From Leptolyngbya subtilissima AS-A7 (GTDB lineage Bacteria > Cyanobacteriota > Cyanobacteriia > Phormidesmidales > Phormidesmidaceae), in the NCBI RefSeq assembly GCF_039962255.1, contig NZ_JAMPKY010000001.1, positions 310,001-374,000 of the forward strand: 64,000 nt of DNA, given 5' to 3'. Under the pieces are notes generated by a model that saw nothing but the letters and a program-made list of their open reading frames with translations, ran no database searches and was not told the origin of the DNA. Numbering within the stretch: the first letter of the stretch is position 1; each line of letters starts with the position of its first letter. The position numbers and the translations under genes were made by a program. Shown here piece after piece: positions 1 to 7,614 of this stretch.

Positions 1-830
1 TCGGCGTCGAAGCTGACGTAGACTTTCTCAGGCAGGGCCGCCACGATCGCCTCGCACTGCTGCATCCAGGGAATACCCCGATAGGTATTTTCCTTCACCA
101 CCGAGTCGTAGTGGGTGACAACGCGCCCCTCAGACTGTTTGATCAGCGCCACCTCGTCGTGGCACAGGTCGCGAATACCCACCTGCACCAGCTTGCTCAC
201 CTGGGGCAGCTTCAGCAGGTTGTACATAATTGACGCGTGGGAGTAGCGAAAGCCTTGGTAGCCGTGGCGCAGGTCGGCGTGGGCGTCGATATGCAGCACG
301 CCAAAGTCAGGGTGGCGCTCGGCCAGAGCCTGTAGGTAACCCAGGGGCACGCTGTGGTCGCCACCAATCACTCCTACCCGCTTGCCCTGGTCGAGAGCGG
401 CGGCGGTCTGGGCGTAAAGCCAGCCGGTCATCTGTTCGCAGGCGTAGTTGACGTTGTCGAGATCGGTTTGCAGCAGGGGCTGGGTCGCGATCGCCACGCC
501 CTCCTCCGTTGCTTGAATGACGCGATTCGCCGCTTCTCGCACCTGCTGATTGAGCTCATACAAATGCTGGGGAATCGGCGGCATATAAATTCCCTGGCGC
601 CAGCCCTCAGGATTGTCGCGATCGTATAGATCGAGTTGGGGAGAAGCTTCTAGCACCCGCTGGGGCCCCTGGGCGGTGCCCTGGTGGTACGACACCGTCG
701 CTTCCCAGGGCACGCCGAAGATGATAATGCCCGCTGTGTCGTAGTCGCAGGGCAGGCCGTAGAGGTTGCCGTTGTCGAGGCCGACACCACTGGGGTCGAA
801 GGTTTGCAAATTGGCAGTTGAGGTAGTCAT
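1..830 (-). CDS. speB: Agmatinase-family ureohydrolase, C-terminus cut by window edge
   Basis: Manganese-dependent ureohydrolase (arginase/agmatinase fold) that releases urea from a guanidino compound. Reading starts at the ATG at 830 and stays open to base 1, so about 276 N-terminal residues are visible and the C-terminus lies outside. Visible family motifs are GGDHS, DAHADLR and, at the cut edge, SFDAD, the metal-binding signatures. The N-terminal part carries a PWEATVSYHQGTAQGP stretch, typical of one agmatinase-like subgroup. The SpeD-SpeE fusion lies about 0.75 kb upstream on the same strand, separated by a decayed toxin-antitoxin pair. That suggests a polyamine substrate, either agmatine or N1-aminopropylagmatine. 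Some cyanobacterial members of this superfamily act on guanidine or arginine instead, so the substrate is inference while the family is secure. Confidence 0.9.
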   Translation of the reverse strand, partial: MTTSTANLQTFDPSGVGLDNGNLYGLPCDYDTAGIIIFGVPWEATVSYHQGTAQGPQRVLEASPQLDLYDRDNPEGWRQGIYMPPIPQHLYELNQQVREAANRVIQATEEGVAIATQPLLQTDLDNVNYACEQMTGWLYAQTAAALDQGKRVGVIGGDHSVPLGYLQALAERHPDFGVLHIDAHADLRHGYQGFRYSHASIMYNLLKLPQVSKLVQVGIRDLCHDEVALIKQSEGRVVTHYDSVVKENTYRGIPWMQQCEAIVAALPEKVYVSFDA

Positions 831-845
831 CGCAACGTGATCTTC

Positions 846-1184
846 TCACTTTTCGGGAGGGATATGTACCTTTAATTCTTCAATTAAGGGAGGAATTTCT
901 GATTGAACTACTTCCCAAACAATATCGAGGTTAATATCATCGTAACTATGAACTAAGCGATTTCGCATACCGTTGATTTCTTGCCAAGAAATATTGGGCA
1001 AGTTTTGTCGAGTTGTCTCTGAGACACGTCTTGCCGCTTCAGCAATTACTAAAATCTTGCGAATGACCGCATCTTAGAGTTGAATATCCGCCACAAAATC
1101 GGTCTTTGAATATTGACCGATGTAAGCCGCTATCAGCTCCGCTGACTGAAGCATGTCAAGCAGGAATTGAAGATCCCGTTGCAT
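846..1184 (-). pseudogene. hepT-like toxin gene interrupted by a nonsense codon
   Basis: Starting at the ATG at 1184, this frame encodes a HepT/DUF86-type protein: helical, about 112 codons, with the RNase motif RNRLVHSY (R-x4-H-x-Y) in its second half. Codon 37 is TAA (1074-1076), in the stretch DIQL-stop-DAVIRK where relatives usually read a Gln. A single C-to-T change (CAA to TAA) would explain it. The frame is open on both sides of this codon. The catalytic motif lies after the stop, so no active toxin should be made unless the stop is read through or translation restarts. The start overlaps the end of the nucleotidyltransferase gene by 29 bases, the usual arrangement in these modules. 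Confidence 0.85.
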
Positions 1185-1488
1185 AAATTACTTGGGTGGA
1201 GGAGATAATGGCTTGGCGCCGTAGGTAATTGCGACTAGTTTCTATCCCTTGACGCGTAATCAGATCAACTCTTCTAGAGAATAGAACCGTCAGTTCTGCT
1301 TCCATCTGGTCGAGGGTGCGAAAGGTTGGATGAGCCGCTGGGCGAAATTGCACCATCACATCGACATTGCTGCCACCATGAAAGTCATCGCGGAGAACAG
1401 AGCCAAACAAGGAAAACTCACTAACTTGCCAGCGATCGCAAAATTCAGCAATTTGTTCTATTGGTACTTCGATCTGAGCAACAGCCAC
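1156..1488 (-). CDS. MntA-like minimal nucleotidyltransferase (antitoxin), degenerate
   Basis: Minimal nucleotidyltransferase of the MntA type, whose active members AMPylate the HepT toxin. The conserved FGSVLRDDF stretch is followed by GGSNVDVMV. The family signature is GS-x10-D-x-D, and here the first Asp is Asn (AAT codon), so a metal ligand is missing. The C-terminal RRQAIISSTQVIYA segment fits the family. I prefer the GTG at 1488 (VAVAQIEVPIEQ) as start. An ATG at 1551 is in frame but adds 21 residues unlike the family. The neighbouring hepT carries a stop codon, so both halves of the module look damaged. It may still fold and bind. Confidence 0.75.
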   Translation of the reverse strand: MAVAQIEVPIEQIAEFCDRWQVSEFSLFGSVLRDDFHGGSNVDVMVQFRPAAHPTFRTLDQMEAELTVLFSRRVDLITRQGIETSRNYLRRQAIISSTQVIYATGSSIPA

Positions 1489-1584
1489 GCTAGCTTGACC
1501 TGAGAACGGCAACCTACACTGCTCCGTAGAAGGGAGATAGGAGATTAGCAAAGAATGCTTCTCCTAATCTCCTAGTTTATTGCG

Positions 1585-2868
1585 TTAAGCCTTCAGCATG
1601 TTCTGCACGAAGGTGGGTAGTGCAAAAGCAGCTTGGTGCATGCCCACGTTGTAGTATTGCAGGCTGTGCTCGGCGGCAAAGGCTTCAGACTTCGCTGCAT
1701 CCATGCCCTGGATGGGGTGAGCCGCGCCCTTGGTCGCGTAGTTAAAGCTCCACATGCCCGTTGGGTAGGTGGGAATAAACGCCAAATAGCAATACACGTT
1801 ATCGTAGCCAAAAATGCCCTTCAAACAGTGGTGAATGTCCACAAAGGCATGCTGGTTAAACCGAGGTGACTCACTTTGAGCCGTGATCGCCCCACCAGGC
1901 TTAAGAATACGATGCACTTGCTGATAAAACGCCGTGCTAAACAGCCCCTCCGAAGGCCCCACCGGGTCGGAGGAATCGATCACAATGAGGTCGTAGCTGG
2001 CATCGGGGGCGTTGGCCACAAAGGCAATGCCGTCTTCGATGCGCAGGTCGAGCTTAGAGTCTTCTAGCGCCCCCGACAGCGAGGGCAAAAATTCCTTCGA
2101 GGCCCGCACTACCGCTTCATCAATTTCGACCATGGTGACCTTTTCTACCTGGGGATGACGCAAAATTTCGCGCACGCTGCCGCCATCGCCGCCGCCGATC
2201 ACCAGCACATCCTTGAAGGTGGGATTTAGCAGCATGGGCACGTGGATGATCATCTCGTGATAAGCGTTTTCATCCTTTTCGCTGCACATCACCATGTTGT
2301 CGATGGTGAGCATTTTGCCGTAGGCAAAGGTGTCGAAAATCTCGACGGTTTGGTAGGGCGATTTTTCGCGGAAAATGCGATCGCCCTTGTGGCGAATCGA
2401 CAGCGCAATATCGTCGTTCTTGTCGGTAAACCAGACGCTGCGGCTCTGTTTTGGGGTCACCAGCTTGTTGGTGATCTCGTCGCGCAGCTCACCCAGGTCA
2501 ACGTCGATGCGCTCCAGCAGTTCGAGCTGGCCGCGGTTCATCTCTAGAGCCGAGCCGTAGTCGGCCTTGAAAGCGACCTTGAGCTTGTCGAAGGAGATCC
2601 AGGGGTTGACGGTGTCGCCGCAGGTAAACAGATCGACCGCCGCATAGCGGTACTCAGGCCAGGTGTGGATGGCCAAGTGACTTTCTTGAATCACCACTAC
2701 CCCTGACACCCCAAAGGGCGAAAAATGGTGAAACACTGAGCTAATTACCGTGGCTCCGGCGTCGGCAGCAGCCCCCACCATGCTGCTCTCAATCAACGGT
2801 ACGTCGTTGAGAATGTCTGACGAGCAGCCAAAGAACTCAACCAAAATATGTCGTCCGAGCGAATTCAT
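1585..2868 (-). CDS. speD-speE: S-adenosylmethionine decarboxylase / spermidine synthase fusion
   Basis: A 427-residue fusion of two consecutive steps of spermidine synthesis. Residues 1-125 are a class 1b AdoMet decarboxylase proenzyme: the self-cleavage site is Glu62-Ser63 in [12 protein letters not shown], with His68 and Cys83 (TCG) in place, so a pyruvoyl group should form at Ser63. Residues 145-427 are an aminopropyltransferase with YHE (203-205), the nucleotide loop GGGDGG (215-220) and DSSDPVGP (288-295). Decarboxylated AdoMet made by the first domain would supply the aminopropyl donor to the second. In most bacteria these are separate genes. Autocleavage at residue 62 would release a short beta chain and leave the alpha subunit joined to the synthase. 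The aminopropyl acceptor (putrescine or agmatine) cannot be read from sequence. Confidence 0.93.
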   Translation of the reverse strand: MNSLGRHILVEFFGCSSDILNDVPLIESSMVGAAADAGATVISSVFHHFSPFGVSGVVVIQESHLAIHTWPEYRYAAVDLFTCGDTVNPWISFDKLKVAFKADYGSALEMNRGQLELLERIDVDLGELRDEITNKLVTPKQSRSVWFTDKNDDIALSIRHKGDRIFREKSPYQTVEIFDTFAYGKMLTIDNMVMCSEKDENAYHEMIIHVPMLLNPTFKDVLVIGGGDGGSVREILRHPQVEKVTMVEIDEAVVRASKEFLPSLSGALEDSKLDLRIEDGIAFVANAPDASYDLIVIDSSDPVGPSEGLFSTAFYQQVHRILKPGGAITAQSESPRFNQHAFVDIHHCLKGIFGYDNVYCYLAFIPTYPTGMWSFNYATKGAAHPIQGMDAAKSEAFAAEHSLQYYNVGMHQAAFALPTFVQNMLKA

Positions 2869-3176
2869 GCGCCCTTTCCCCCTTAGAGTTGGCCCAAAAC
2901 AAAGATCGACTACTGTATCACTGTTTCAGAGTCTATTTCCCCAGGGCAGTGCGAGGCGCTGCCTTAGGGATCTTGTAATGGTGTAGACCCCCAAGGGCGT
3001 TTTTGCCTGTCGGGCAGATCACAAGTTGTTGGGGAGCAATCGCGCTCCAAAAGATAAGGCCTACCGTCTCAAGGCCTTCCTTCGCGCCACCCGTACTCTC
3101 AGCCCTGTAGACTGCAAAGAATTGTGGGGACTGACTCTAACCCCGGCCCAACCAAGAGGCTAGGCCACCTATTCCC
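2869..3176 (+). ncRNA. Intergenic region with a possible rod-shaped RNA (about 2976-3172)
   Basis: The 308-base gap between the peroxiredoxin and speD-speE has no coding sequence but several nested complementary segments. A hairpin AAGGCC/GGCCTT lies near 3057-3079. GGAGC/GCTCC forms a small stem at about 3037-3053. CACAA near 3022 can pair with TTGTG near 3123. The ends AAT-GGTG-TAG (near 2977) and CTA-GGC-CACC-TATT (near 3160) are complementary with bulges. A TTGTAAT element near 2972 could be a -10 box. A long rod with a central hairpin resembles 6S RNA in outline, but I cannot confirm a family or strand. The promoter of speD-speE must also lie here. Confidence 0.25.
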
Positions 3177-3728
3177 CTACACCTCCTGCTGCAACTCATC
3201 CAGCGTTGCCAGCACCTCTTGGCTGTGAATCACTGGCTGCACCCCTAAAAAGCGAGCCCGCATCGTGCCGTCGGGGCCAATGATGTAGGTGTGCCGCAGC
3301 GACATTGCTCCTAGCCATGAGCCGTAGGCTTTACTCACCGTTCCTTTTGGGTCAGACAGCAGCGGAAACTCTAACCCCTCCGAATCGCAAAACTCGGCGT
3401 GGGACTCAACACTATCGGCACTAACGCCAATCACCTGAGCATTGCGGGCTTTGTATTCAGCAATGTCGCGCTCAAAGCGCTGGGCCTCAATGGTGCAACC
3501 CGAAGTAAAGTCACGGGGGTAAAAATACAGCACTACCCACTGGTCGCGAAAGTCAGCCAACGACATTTCCCCATCGCCAGCATTGGTTGGCAGGGTAAAT
3601 TCTGGAGCGGGCTCCCCCAGGGATATCTGGGTACCCCCCAGGGCTAAAGCCGGGGCGGGAGATATTACCCAGCTCAGCCAGGCCAGACAAAGACACAACA
3701 CGGCCTGAAGTAAGCGACGGCGATTCAT
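3177..3728 (-). CDS. Exported PrxQ/Bcp-like peroxiredoxin
   Basis: Thiol peroxidase of the AhpC/TSA superfamily, 183 residues, reducing peroxides through a peroxidatic Cys. Residues 1-30 form a basic, hydrophobic signal sequence (RRR, then an Ala/Leu/Trp-rich core ending in ALA), so the enzyme probably works in the periplasm or thylakoid lumen. The active-site loop is PRDFTSGCT, with the peroxidatic Cys78 preceded by the conserved Thr75. In PrxQ/Bcp proteins a resolving Cys usually sits five residues later; here that residue is Gln83. The only other Cys in the mature part is Cys114 (AEFCDSEG). The enzyme may therefore be 1-Cys or use an alternative resolving Cys. It is transcribed alone, toward the decarboxylase gene. 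Confidence 0.9.
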   Translation of the reverse strand: MNRRRLLQAVLCLCLAWLSWVISPAPALALGGTQISLGEPAPEFTLPTNAGDGEMSLADFRDQWVVLYFYPRDFTSGCTIEAQRFERDIAEYKARNAQVIGVSADSVESHAEFCDSEGLEFPLLSDPKGTVSKAYGSWLGAMSLRHTYIIGPDGTMRARFLGVQPVIHSQEVLATLDELQQEV

Positions 3729-3891
3729 AAAAATCCAGTCCTGGGGAATAGAAAATTAATGGAAAAAACGGGACCAATCAAGCTCCAAATCATCCGATCG
3801 CTAGAGATTTCCGAAAGCTTTTTAACCAAAGTTTACAATATTGCTGTCTTCATCCTATGCCAGCTACCGCTCCCTTCAAGGAACTTTTACG

Positions 3892-4857
3892 ATGCCTCTA
3901 ACTACTGACCTACAAACCATTACCCTCGGTCCCAATGGCCCCACTGTACCGGCATTGGGGGTAGGTACCTGGGCCTGGGGCGACTCCCTGTTTTGGGATT
4001 ACGGTAAAGCCTATAGCGACAGCGACCTGCACGCCGCCTTTGAGGCTTGTCTCGACGCTGGCCTGACTCTGTTTGACACTGCTGAAATCTACGGTTTTGG
4101 CAAGTCAGAGCGGTTGCTGGGTCAGTTTATGCAGCAGCGTCCTCAGCAGGCTGTGATTGCTACCAAGTACTTCCCGCTGCCCTGGCGATTTTCTCAGCAG
4201 TCGGTGGTAGATGCGCTGGCCGCCAGCCTCGATCGCCTTCAGGTGCCCTCGGTAGCGCTCTACCAAGTGCACTCACCGCTGAGCTTTTTGCTTAGCCAAA
4301 AAGACCTCATGCAAGCCCTAGCAGCAGAGGTGAAGCAGGGCCGCATTGGTGCCGTCGGAGTGAGCAACTACCCGGCCAGTCAGATGCGCCAGGCCCACGG
4401 TTATTTAGCTGAATGGGGCATTCCCCTCGCCGTTAACCAGGTGCAGTACTCGCTGCTCAACCGCAAAATTGAAACCAATGGCGTGATGGAAGCGGCACGG
4501 GAACTGGGCATCACTATTCTGGCCTACAGCCCCCTGGCCCAAGGGTTACTCACCGGCAAATACACTCCTGAAACTGACCTCAAACCCGCTGGTGCCAGAC
4601 GTATCAGTCCTAGCTTTAGCCAGGAGAGCCTAACCAAACTCAAGCCTGTTATTCAGGCACTTCAAACAATCGGCGAAAAGCATGAACGTACCCCTGCCCA
4701 AGTGGCCCTCAACTGGCTAGTGGCCCAGGGCAATGTGCTGCCCATCCCAGGCGCTAAAAATGTTCACCAGGCCGCTCAAAACGCTGGGGCATTGGGTTGG
4801 CAACTGGCTGTAGATGAAGTCGACCAGCTGGCTCAGCTGACTCAGAACAAGCGCTAG
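3892..4857 (+). CDS. Aldo/keto reductase
   Basis: NADPH-dependent oxidoreductase of the aldo/keto reductase TIM-barrel family, 321 residues from the ATG at 3892. A TTG at 3841 is in frame, but the ATG follows a purine-rich AAGGAAC and the family fold begins just after it. The catalytic tetrad is visible: Asp in DTAEIYG, Tyr in the same motif, Lys in VIATKYF and His in YQVHSP. The C-terminal part has the cofactor-binding IPGAKN segment. The substrate is not evident. Plant and cyanobacterial relatives reduce reactive carbonyls or pyridoxal. It stands alone, followed by a non-coding stretch that carries a riboswitch. Confidence 0.9.
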   Translation: MPLTTDLQTITLGPNGPTVPALGVGTWAWGDSLFWDYGKAYSDSDLHAAFEACLDAGLTLFDTAEIYGFGKSERLLGQFMQQRPQQAVIATKYFPLPWRFSQQSVVDALAASLDRLQVPSVALYQVHSPLSFLLSQKDLMQALAAEVKQGRIGAVGVSNYPASQMRQAHGYLAEWGIPLAVNQVQYSLLNRKIETNGVMEAARELGITILAYSPLAQGLLTGKYTPETDLKPAGARRISPSFSQESLTKLKPVIQALQTIGEKHERTPAQVALNWLVAQGNVLPIPGAKNVHQAAQNAGALGWQLAVDEVDQLAQLTQNKR

Positions 4858-5143
4858 GTCCAAAGGAGGCTAGGCTGCGATTGGGCCAGTGGCCCCAGGG
4901 GTATCGCTAGGCCTGACGGGGGGGATAGGCTGCGATCGCGACCTATCCTCTACCACTTCAAAGCCAAAGAATCCTTCTAACGGAAGATGTTCAATCAGAA
5001 ATAAATGGTTTTCTTAAGAATATTTTTTATCTTGATTTGCGCTTTATTTTGTGTCAGTAAATTCACCCAAAAAATAAAAAACTATTGTTTTATTGCCCAG
5101 GTGTATCGCGAGATACAAATAGTCACATAACGCAAGGATTGTG

Positions 5144-5173
5144 TTGACGGTTTTCATTTTTCCCTTCTACAAT
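5144..5173 (+). promoter_or_regulatory. Sigma70-type promoter of the riboswitch-controlled stress gene
   Basis: TTGACG (5144-5149) and TACAAT (5168-5173) are separated by 18 bases, close to the housekeeping consensus. Transcription would start near 5180, just upstream of the c-di-AMP riboswitch. The upstream stretch 4858-5143 is non-coding and AT-rich toward its 3' end; I see nothing else definite in it. Confidence 0.7.
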
Positions 5174-5202
5174 TTAGAAGTCGAACAAGTCAGCCTAATC
5201 TA

Positions 5203-5341
5203 GTCGCCTCCAGGGGGCTAGAGCGGGGGAACCAGTAAAGGGGCGTGTTTCCGAGTTCTCAAACCCCCATGAAGGGTAATCGGAAAAGGGTATCTCTCAA
5301 CCCTAGCCCGTCAGCTAACCTCGTCGGCGTTGAGGGAGACT
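5203..5341 (+). promoter_or_regulatory. ydaO/yuaA-type c-di-AMP riboswitch
   Basis: The leader contains the conserved blocks of the ydaO riboswitch in order: GAGCGGGGGAACC (5221-5233), GGGGCG (5240-5245), a TTCCGA/TCGGAA stem (5249-5254 with 5280-5285), and the highly conserved 3' block GTCAGCTAACCTCGTCGGCG (5310-5329) ending in GGGAG. AGT...CTCC near 5203-5211 can pair with GGAG/ACT near 5335-5341 to form P1. Members of this class usually switch genes off when c-di-AMP is bound. Downstream lies a CGTG-TTAA-CACG palindrome (5392-5403) without a long T-run, so the readout could be translational or through an atypical terminator. Confidence 0.87.
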
Positions 5342-5441
5342 GAACTATCACCATTTACGCTAATGCGTTGATTGTTTCAGTGTCCTAAGTCGTGTTAACA
5401 CGGCTTGTTCGCTGTTCATGACTAGGCTCCAGGAGGGTCTC

Positions 5442-6017
5442 ATGCAGCTCAAATCGCGCACCACTGCCCCATCAAGGCAGCCATTTCTGAATGCACCTCA
5501 GGTCTCTCCCGAGGCGGCAATCAAGCCCATGATTATGCGTTTAGAGGCGGCCCTAGGTCGTCGCGATCTCGCAAAGAATATTGTTTTATTACTGCGGCCG
5601 AAACCGCCTGTTACAGGCCCCAATACAGACGAGCAAACGATCAATTTTGTGGTCGGATACAGTGGCTCAGCCCATAGCCAGGCAGCCCTCGATCTGGCCC
5701 TATGCGTAGCTCATCAAACCCGTTTGGCTAAGCCTAACCCTGTGCTAGTGCATGTCGTCTATGTTGTCGATAAAACTCGCCCTAAAACCATTGCCAATGC
5801 CGATCGCATTCTGTGGCAGGCTCGCTGCTTGGCCAGTGAATGGCGCGGCTCACTCAACGCCCACCTGCGGGTAGGTCAGGTTGCGACCGAGCTTAGCCAG
5901 GTAGCCAAGGAGATCGGGGCTGAAGTGCTACTGGTGGGTTGTCACAACACCAAGCACCGCTTGGTGCAGCAGCTAGATTCTCAGACCCCGTGCTCTGTAC
6001 TGGGGCTACCCAAGTAA
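5442..6017 (+). CDS. Universal stress protein (UspA fold), non-ATP-binding type
   Basis: Single-domain universal stress protein, 191 residues from the ATG at 5442. That ATG follows an exact AGGAGGG at 5431-5437, whereas the in-frame ATG at 5418 has no ribosome site. Residues 1-55 are an N-terminal extension; the Usp fold begins at INFVVGYSGSAHSQAAL. The usual C-terminal nucleotide motif (G-2x-G-9x-G-S/T) is absent; the segment reads LLVGCHNTKHRLVQQL, so ATP binding is not expected. It is preceded by a c-di-AMP riboswitch, so its expression should follow cellular c-di-AMP and, by inference, osmotic or potassium status. Confidence 0.85.
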   Translation: MQLKSRTTAPSRQPFLNAPQVSPEAAIKPMIMRLEAALGRRDLAKNIVLLLRPKPPVTGPNTDEQTINFVVGYSGSAHSQAALDLALCVAHQTRLAKPNPVLVHVVYVVDKTRPKTIANADRILWQARCLASEWRGSLNAHLRVGQVATELSQVAKEIGAEVLLVGCHNTKHRLVQQLDSQTPCSVLGLPK

Positions 6018-6247
6018 ATTGAGCACCTCGTCGACGTAGATCAGCACTAGGCATTGGACCTTCAACCGTGGAGCCGTCCTATTTGGTTAGGGTTCGCTAT
6101 GCCCCTAAAAACCTATGTTGCTGATCTAGGTGTCATAGCCACGATTTGTTCTTGGGTGATGGTGGGGCGATCGTGTCTACCCCCACTTGAGCAGCTCCAT
6201 TAGACGTTCTAAGCAACTTCGCCACCTATATTCTTGAGGAAGAAACT

Positions 6248-6769
6248 GTGAGCTATCAAAAGATTCTGGTGGCCCTCGATCGCACTGCCGCCTCCGATCG
6301 CGTTTTTGACTATGCCCTGGGGTTAGCCCAGTCTTCCCAAGGGCAGCTACAACTGGTTCACAGCCTCAATATCAGCTCCCACGACAACCTGGGGAAGCTG
6401 ATTGATGCTGGAGTAGGCCTGCAAAGCCCTACTAATATGCAGCACGAAGAGGAGGCTGCCCGGCTACAGCGAGCTCAAGAGACTAAACAATGGCTAGAAC
6501 AGTTGCGCGCTGAGGCTCTAAAACGAGATGTCTCAGCAGATTTTATTTGTGAAATGTCCGAGCCTGGCTCGTTTATCTGTCAGCTCGCTAAAACCTGGGG
6601 CGCCGACGTAATTGTGATGGGCAGCAGCGGCAAAAAGGGCTTGAAAAAACTCGTAATGGGCAGCACGAGTGACTATGTGTCAAAGCATGCTTCTTGTCCA
6701 ACCCTATTGGTGCCCAACGATAGCAGTCAAGAGGTTGAACTTTTCTCTAAAGCCTCTGAACCTGCCTGA
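6248..6769 (+). CDS. Universal stress protein, ATP-binding type
   Basis: Universal stress protein of 173 residues with a GTG start at 6248, preceded by GAGGAAG. The first strand is YQKILVALDRT. The C-terminal ATP motif is intact: VMGSSGKKGLKKLVMGST fits G-2x-G-9x-G-S. This separates it from the upstream paralogue, which lacks the motif. The 230-base gap between the two genes has no clear terminator, and this gene may have its own promoter, so co-regulation by the riboswitch is uncertain. The role is probably stress adaptation; the exact target is unknown. Confidence 0.9.
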   Translation: MSYQKILVALDRTAASDRVFDYALGLAQSSQGQLQLVHSLNISSHDNLGKLIDAGVGLQSPTNMQHEEEAARLQRAQETKQWLEQLRAEALKRDVSADFICEMSEPGSFICQLAKTWGADVIVMGSSGKKGLKKLVMGSTSDYVSKHASCPTLLVPNDSSQEVELFSKASEPA

Positions 6770-6959
6770 GCCGGAGTTTTTTAGCTGCCAATACAACACC
6801 TCCAAACAATTAGTATTGGGGAAATAAGACGGATACCTAAATTGGTATAGGTGTTGGGAAGTTGAAACTTTGTAGCTAATAAAAGCTTCAGCTCAAGTTA
6901 AGGCTACTTGCCCTACGCGGATCTGCTGGACGGACGTGCTGTTGTTTAAAGCTGGAGAT

Positions 6960-7553
6960 TTACAGCACTAGGGGGTTGCCCCGGTTAGTAAACGTCACAG
7001 CCTCAATTCGCCAATCGGGCTGATTGATCAGGGTTTCTCGTAGGCTGCCCAGCAGGGCCTTTTGCTCACATACCGACAGCGATTGCAGCACTCGGCGCGA
7101 GTCGCGGGCCACTCGCAGGTCGATGGTAACGGTGTTGGTTTCTGGGTTAAAGCTGGTGCGGTAGCCCGAGAGGGTCAGCTCTGGAGTTACCTGCTCGGCC
7201 ATGATTAGGGCAACGGTGTTCTCCATGCTCTGCTGGCGGGGTACCTGAATGGGCTCAGTTTGGTAGCCTTCGCAGCGATCGTCGAGGGTGTAGAGGTCCA
7301 CGGCGACTGGGTCGGCAGGCACGACTAGCCGTCGGGCCTTGGCCTGCATCAGGCGATTGGCAGCGACAAGCTCATTGGTGGGGTCAGGCAAGGTTACCAT
7401 GGGGCCTGAGCTTTCCTTGCCCAGTGGTTCGCTGGGGCTAGGGCTGGCAGTCGATTGGGTAGGGGTTGACGCGGCTATTCCTGACTCGGCCTCATTCTCC
7501 ACGCACCCCCCCAGCAGAGCCAGCAGCGCTAGAGAAATCATCCCGAAGATCAT
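6960..7553 (-). CDS. GerMN-domain lipoprotein
   Basis: Putative secreted lipoprotein of 197 residues. I choose the ATG at 7553 because it gives a signal peptide with lipobox (MIFGMISLALLALLGGC). A longer frame to 7907 exists but runs through pyrB on the other strand. A Ser/Pro/Thr-rich linker follows the lipid-attachment Cys. The C-terminal half (DLYTLDDRCEG... through NQPDWRIEAVTF) resembles the GerMN (sporulation/germination) domain common in bacterial envelope proteins. Cyanobacteria do not sporulate, so the role is envelope-related and otherwise unknown. It is divergent from pyrB, with 61 bases between the two starts. Confidence 0.7.
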   Translation of the reverse strand: MIFGMISLALLALLGGCVENEAESGIAASTPTQSTASPSPSEPLGKESSGPMVTLPDPTNELVAANRLMQAKARRLVVPADPVAVDLYTLDDRCEGYQTEPIQVPRQQSMENTVALIMAEQVTPELTLSGYRTSFNPETNTVTIDLRVARDSRRVLQSLSVCEQKALLGSLRETLINQPDWRIEAVTFTNRGNPLVL

Positions 7554-7614
7554 CCTTGAGGCCCCGGGCCGGGTATGGTGGGGACGGTATTGAACGGGGT
7601 TGGGACAACGGACC

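Noticed and set aside
5392-5403. CGTG-TTAA-CACG palindrome as an intrinsic terminator
   Set aside because: The stem is short and not followed by a T-run, so termination is unlikely without other elements.
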